Assembly: GCA_963281155.1 (NCBI GenBank)
Contig: CAUJLY010000004.1
Span: 4,898,001 to 4,962,000 of the forward strand
Reading direction: 5' to 3'
DNA: 64,000 bases
Source: Rhabditophanes sp. KR3021
Lineage: Eukaryota; Nematoda; Chromadorea; Rhabditida; Alloionematidae
Every line of letters begins with the position of its first letter. Position 1 is the stretch's first letter. Below are positions 61,701 through 64,000 of the stretch, in pieces. Position numbers and translations under genes: made by a program. The notes under the pieces were generated by a model. It saw nothing but the letters and a program-made list of their open reading frames with translations, made no database searches and was not told where the DNA came from.

Positions 61701-63974
61701 TTGAAATTACGATGATCAGTCAACCCTTTATTTGTAAAGGGATTTCTTTTATTAGACGAGGAATCTTCGATTTCTTGATACAGATTTGTATATGATAAAC
61801 TGCGTTCATTTAATTTACACTTTAAGGATAATGGATTTTCATAGATATGTGGCGAAAGAGGACTTCGATTTATACGATGCAGCTTTATTGGGGAATTAAA
61901 AGATGAATTACGCGAAACCATGTAATTGTTATTTGTCTTTCTACTTCTGGGAGGATATACAGAATGATGATTTTTAATCATATCTGATGAATGCTTCTTT
62001 CCACAAATAACATTAGATCCCTGGTAATAAAGATGATGCGCGTCATCTTGATGGATGTAATATTTTGATAACGCATTAGACGCATTCCAATTATTAGATT
62101 CATTAGAAATATTACCACTAGAAATTATGTTTGGTTTTGTGTATGCATGATGAAAATTAGCATTTTGTTGTCGATTCATAGGTTTGCAAGTATAGGGTAA
62201 TATATTAATAGGAATATTGTGTTTAACTGAATTCGAAATATTAAAATTGAAAGTTCCTTTGACTGAACTTTTTTCTATTTTATTTTGAGAATGATCACTT
62301 TTACACGAAAAATCGCTGTAATTACAAGCACGAGACCCCAAGCTAGTATTTAAAAAAGAGTTGTCGAACAAGTCGTTGGTGTTTCTGTTTAGTTTAGGAT
62401 TATCCTTCCTAGACGGTCTTGGAAATAAGGGAGGCAGACTTTGATTGGGATTATGAAATGGAAAGCGATGTTGGTCGTAATCGCTTCCGCATTCTTTTTT
62501 AATCGGCACAATACTTATTGTTCGACTTCTTTTACATCGTTGCTCAGGCATAGTAAGATCATTAGTATGAATAGACTTAATCCGTGTATAATAATGGAAT
62601 ATGTAATAATCTAATATAGCTAAAATGTTTATAAACAACTACTGCAATCAAAACATACAAAATATGGGAGGTAGCTTGAAATATAGTCATTATTTGGAAA
62701 AGTTTAAATATAAAAGCACACCCTACTTAATGGTTTATCTAAACACGCTATTATATGAATGCTATAAAAAGAAAATGGAAAGGATTAAAAAATGATTAGA
62801 CATAAGTTGGTTTCTAAAAAGTAAGATTCAATTCAAATAAATGAATATTTATACTATTTGTAAGTAACAGGACGTAAACTGTTCTATTTAATGCATATAA
62901 AACTGTATTTCTCTACAAATTAGAATCAAAGAATTGAAGGTCTTTTTAAAGTTACAAAAAATAAAGATGAATTGTGACATCAAAATTAATATTATCTATT
63001 TTACCTTGAAATATAAAATAAGTTTTTAATGTATTTTAATGTGATTAATATTTCTTTGTAATTATGGACAATAAAAATAAATTCAGATGTAAATATAGTT
63101 TATTATAGTAGGTATTTTCACTGTTATTTTTAATCAAATATAACCTTAATCCGTTGATATGTCAAATAAAGCCCAATAATTTATTTTATTTGACCTAAAA
63201 AGTACTTTAAAAGCAATATTGCTGATTTAACTAATTTGGAATTAAACGAATTATCTATATGTAAGAGATATTTGTATAGTTCATTTAATACACATGTCTT
63301 TCTAATGTGGAATACTTATGAGATCTATTTTTAATGTTAGTTATGATATGTTATGCTCTGTCCTCTATACTTAATGAAACTAATATGTTGCCGTGGCTGT
63401 TTTTAATTCAATATTTTGAAAAAACATACTTGTCCTAATTGTAGTAATTAAAAGTAAATAAAGTGTTAAAAAAACACTAAAAGCAATAAGTGTGTGACAT
63501 TTAACCATTTGAACTAAGAACACTAAAATGACAGACAAATAATTTTTCAATGAAAGTGATACCGTTTAAAAATATATAAAATATATTTAATTGGGAAACA
63601 AGACAAGATTATCAAAAAAACTGGTCAGAAGTTATAAATACTATTTTGGATAAGAAGGTTTGTTTGTCAATTTATTAAATTGAACTTTTCTTGTAATTTA
63701 TGCGAAATTTTGTTAAAAATACCTTACCTCTAATGGGTTTCAATTTTGAGGAATAGTAATAGTTTCTAGGAATCGTAGAGTACATAGAGTCAGTAGATAA
63801 CAAACCGGGTTCCACAAATTTGGATGGTAATTGATGATGCAATGAATCATTATTACCAAATCTATTGTGCTTTCTTCTTTTGAGATCAAGCTTGGATAGG
63901 GTGGCAGCTTTGTAAAAATTGAATAAATTAATTGTGTGTTTTGGGTCTATTCGAGATAGATATTTGTGATCCAT
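40737..63974 (-). CDS. gap-2: SynGAP/DAB2IP-type Ras GTPase-activating protein with alternative first exons
   Basis: Stimulates GTP hydrolysis by Ras at the membrane. Common exons: 52955..53085, 51991..52139, 49462..49550, 48418..48661, 45425..45784, 43353..43624, 43193..43297, 40737..42649. With the most distal first exon (63728..63974) the product is 1,169 residues; all six first-exon choices close in frame. Domains: a SynGAP-type split PH region ([44 protein letters not shown]), a C2 domain ([41 protein letters not shown]), and the GAP domain with the arginine finger in [13 protein letters not shown], then [12 protein letters not shown] and the [14 protein letters not shown] helix. The last exon (1.9 kb) adds a ~400-residue Ser/Asn-rich disordered tail ending in [10 protein letters not shown]. 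Human SynGAP and C. elegans gap-2 share this architecture; the gene name is by analogy. Confidence 0.93.
43729..44006 (-). CDS. gap-2: RasGAP internal alternative first exon (PH/C2-less isoform)
   Basis: ATG-initiated, 92 residues ([12 protein letters not shown]...), ending at a GTAAAG donor in phase 2, which matches the acceptor of the GAP-domain exon 43353..43624. It would yield an 855-residue protein lacking the PH and C2 domains, with instead a basic segment ([10 protein letters not shown]) and a helical stretch ([20 protein letters not shown]). Upstream sequence could hold an internal promoter. Confidence 0.65.
44534..44764 (+). CDS. Possible small nested gene in RasGAP intron, unknown
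   Basis: A single-exon frame of 76 residues from ATG 44534 ([18 protein letters not shown]...) to TAA, antisense to the host gene. It is Lys/Leu/Ser-rich with no signal peptide or membrane span. The context upstream is AT-rich (TATATAATTAAATATTATAA) and could serve as a promoter. No family recognised; it could be another intronic relic or chance. Confidence 0.3.
   Translation: MSERSVCRIIDDFFLIKPDSDPLKSTELYKIHLKNQMSQNNSKRLSLQVWVILNDANLCKSLKRPHLIISFKTQDQ
47860..48350 (+). pseudogene. Unassigned family relic (copy C) in RasGAP intron, antisense to host
   Basis: Plus-strand pieces: ~47,866-47,930 ([13 protein letters not shown]), a short GTAAGG...TTTAG gap, ~47,971-48,057 ([18 protein letters not shown]), another gap, then 48,108-48,350 ([19 protein letters not shown]...[22 protein letters not shown]). 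The DGS..IIVG segment equals those in copies A and B. No domain recognised in the last exon. Confidence 0.4.
48843..49390 (+). pseudogene. GIY-YIG-like family copy B in RasGAP intron, antisense to host
   Basis: A first exon ~48,844-48,895 ([15 protein letters not shown]), an intron with TTTCAG, then [15 protein letters not shown], a second gap, and a long open frame ~49,020-49,387. That frame begins with a possible C2HC zinc-finger-like pattern ([10 protein letters not shown]...HRRNRGC) and continues to [20 protein letters not shown] and [19 protein letters not shown], which resembles the C-terminal half of GIY-YIG nucleases (conserved Glu, then LIDA.....TN...G). The N-terminal YVGK motif was not found in this copy, so it is incomplete or diverged. 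Its final frame is the best preserved of the family. Confidence 0.5.
49633..49721 (-). CDS. gap-2: RasGAP alternative first exon
   Basis: ATG at 49,721 opens a 29-residue exon ([14 protein letters not shown]..., ending EAYQVQ) with a GTTATA donor in phase 2, matching the acceptor of exon 49462..49550. Product 1,023 residues. The KYYG string recurs as SYYG in the next two common exons. Confidence 0.6.
50477..50673 (-). CDS. gap-2: RasGAP alternative first exon
   Basis: ATG at 50,673 gives 65 residues ([20 protein letters not shown]...) ending at a GTAAGT donor in phase 2, joining exon 49462..49550 for a 1,059-residue form. Ser-rich start followed by a basic end ([13 protein letters not shown]). 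A TTCCTCAG acceptor-like site just upstream leaves the possibility that it is an internal exon. Confidence 0.6.
54785..55037 (-). CDS. gap-2: RasGAP alternative first exon with hydrophobic N-terminus
   Basis: ATG at 55,037 gives 84 residues ending at a GTAAGT donor in phase 1, matching exon 52955..53085; product 1,171 residues. Residues ~7-25 are hydrophobic ([16 protein letters not shown]), so this isoform may be membrane-anchored at its N-terminus, which is unusual for RasGAPs. Confidence 0.6.
55059..61620. other. Long RasGAP intronic region with a few decayed plus-strand gene fragments
   Basis: Mostly AT-rich sequence without genes. Three plus-strand fragments stand out: 56,625-56,672; 57,465-57,650 ([20 protein letters not shown]... 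[16 protein letters not shown]); and 59,295-59,510 (frame without ATG, preceded by TTGTAG). The first two share about 36 bp (ATTGGTCAACT.ATC.TTGA) and so come from the same family. No function recognised. Confidence 0.45.
61621..62551 (-). CDS. gap-2: RasGAP alternative first exon, long disordered N-terminus
   Basis: From ATG 62,551, 310 residues rich in Asn, Ser, His and Arg, probably disordered, with a basic start ([19 protein letters not shown]). Ends at a GTTAGT donor in phase 1 that joins exon 52955..53085, giving a 1,397-residue isoform. Several R-x-x-S sites might be phosphorylated. The frame is open upstream of the ATG to 62,638 without another ATG. Confidence 0.65.
63728..63974 (-). 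CDS. gap-2: RasGAP distal alternative first exon
   Basis: ATG at 63,974 gives 82 residues ([20 protein letters not shown]... ending LKPIR) and a GTAAGG donor in phase 1, compatible with exon 52955..53085. The window ends 26 bp upstream, so further 5' exons are possible and this may be an internal exon whose upstream part is off the window. Confidence 0.6.
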
Positions 63975-64000
63975 TTGATTAGAGGGCAGTGAATACGCAT

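Overview
This is an AT-rich animal nuclear window with standard-code genes and many very short introns (about 42-60 bp, GT...AG, acceptors mostly TTTAG, TTTCAG or ATAG). The gene content suggests a nematode or close relative: two globins with the nematode-like LG[KR]RH proximal motif (one with an N-myristoylation-type start), a secreted protein with tandem ShK-type domains, a Patched-related (PTR) transporter-like protein, a CAPN5/TRA-3-type calpain and a SynGAP-type RasGAP with many alternative first exons, as in C. elegans gap-2. The phylum is an inference; the species cannot be told from the sequence. I built all exon models by hand from splice signals and reading-frame continuity; every multi-exon model given closes in frame.

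Layout. 1.3-2.1 kb (-): NF-YA. 2.5-10.0 kb (-): GRWD1, interrupted by a 5,965-bp intron that holds an antisense GIY-YIG-like gene relic, itself split by a complete 3.3-kb MULE-type DNA transposon with an 8-bp target duplication. 10.1-11.3 kb (+): mitochondrial ribosomal protein mS35, divergent from GRWD1 with 146 bp between start codons. 12.2-13.3 kb (+): single-pass membrane protein. 13.6-14.4 kb (-): globin 1. 15.7-17.6 kb (-): divergent forkhead protein. 18.2-19.7 kb (-): globin 2. 22.2-24.4 kb (-): mitochondrial IF2. 24.8-25.3 kb (-): degenerate KMT5A-like SET protein. 26.1-34.3 kb (-): CAPN5/TRA-3-like calpain whose larger introns carry plus-strand gene relics. 34.9-38.3 kb (-): PTR protein. 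39.1-40.3 kb (+): ShK-domain secreted protein. 40.7-64 kb (-): SynGAP-type RasGAP with six candidate first exons.

The most unusual pattern is a dispersed family of plus-strand, intron-containing, mostly degenerate gene copies lying in introns of minus-strand host genes (GRWD1, calpain, PTR, RasGAP). Four of them share motifs of a GIY-YIG-like nuclease (YVG[KQ]S...R...H and AE[NS]xE[AVS]ILI[DE]). Every copy I could orient is antisense to its host gene. Whether the family is mobile is not shown.
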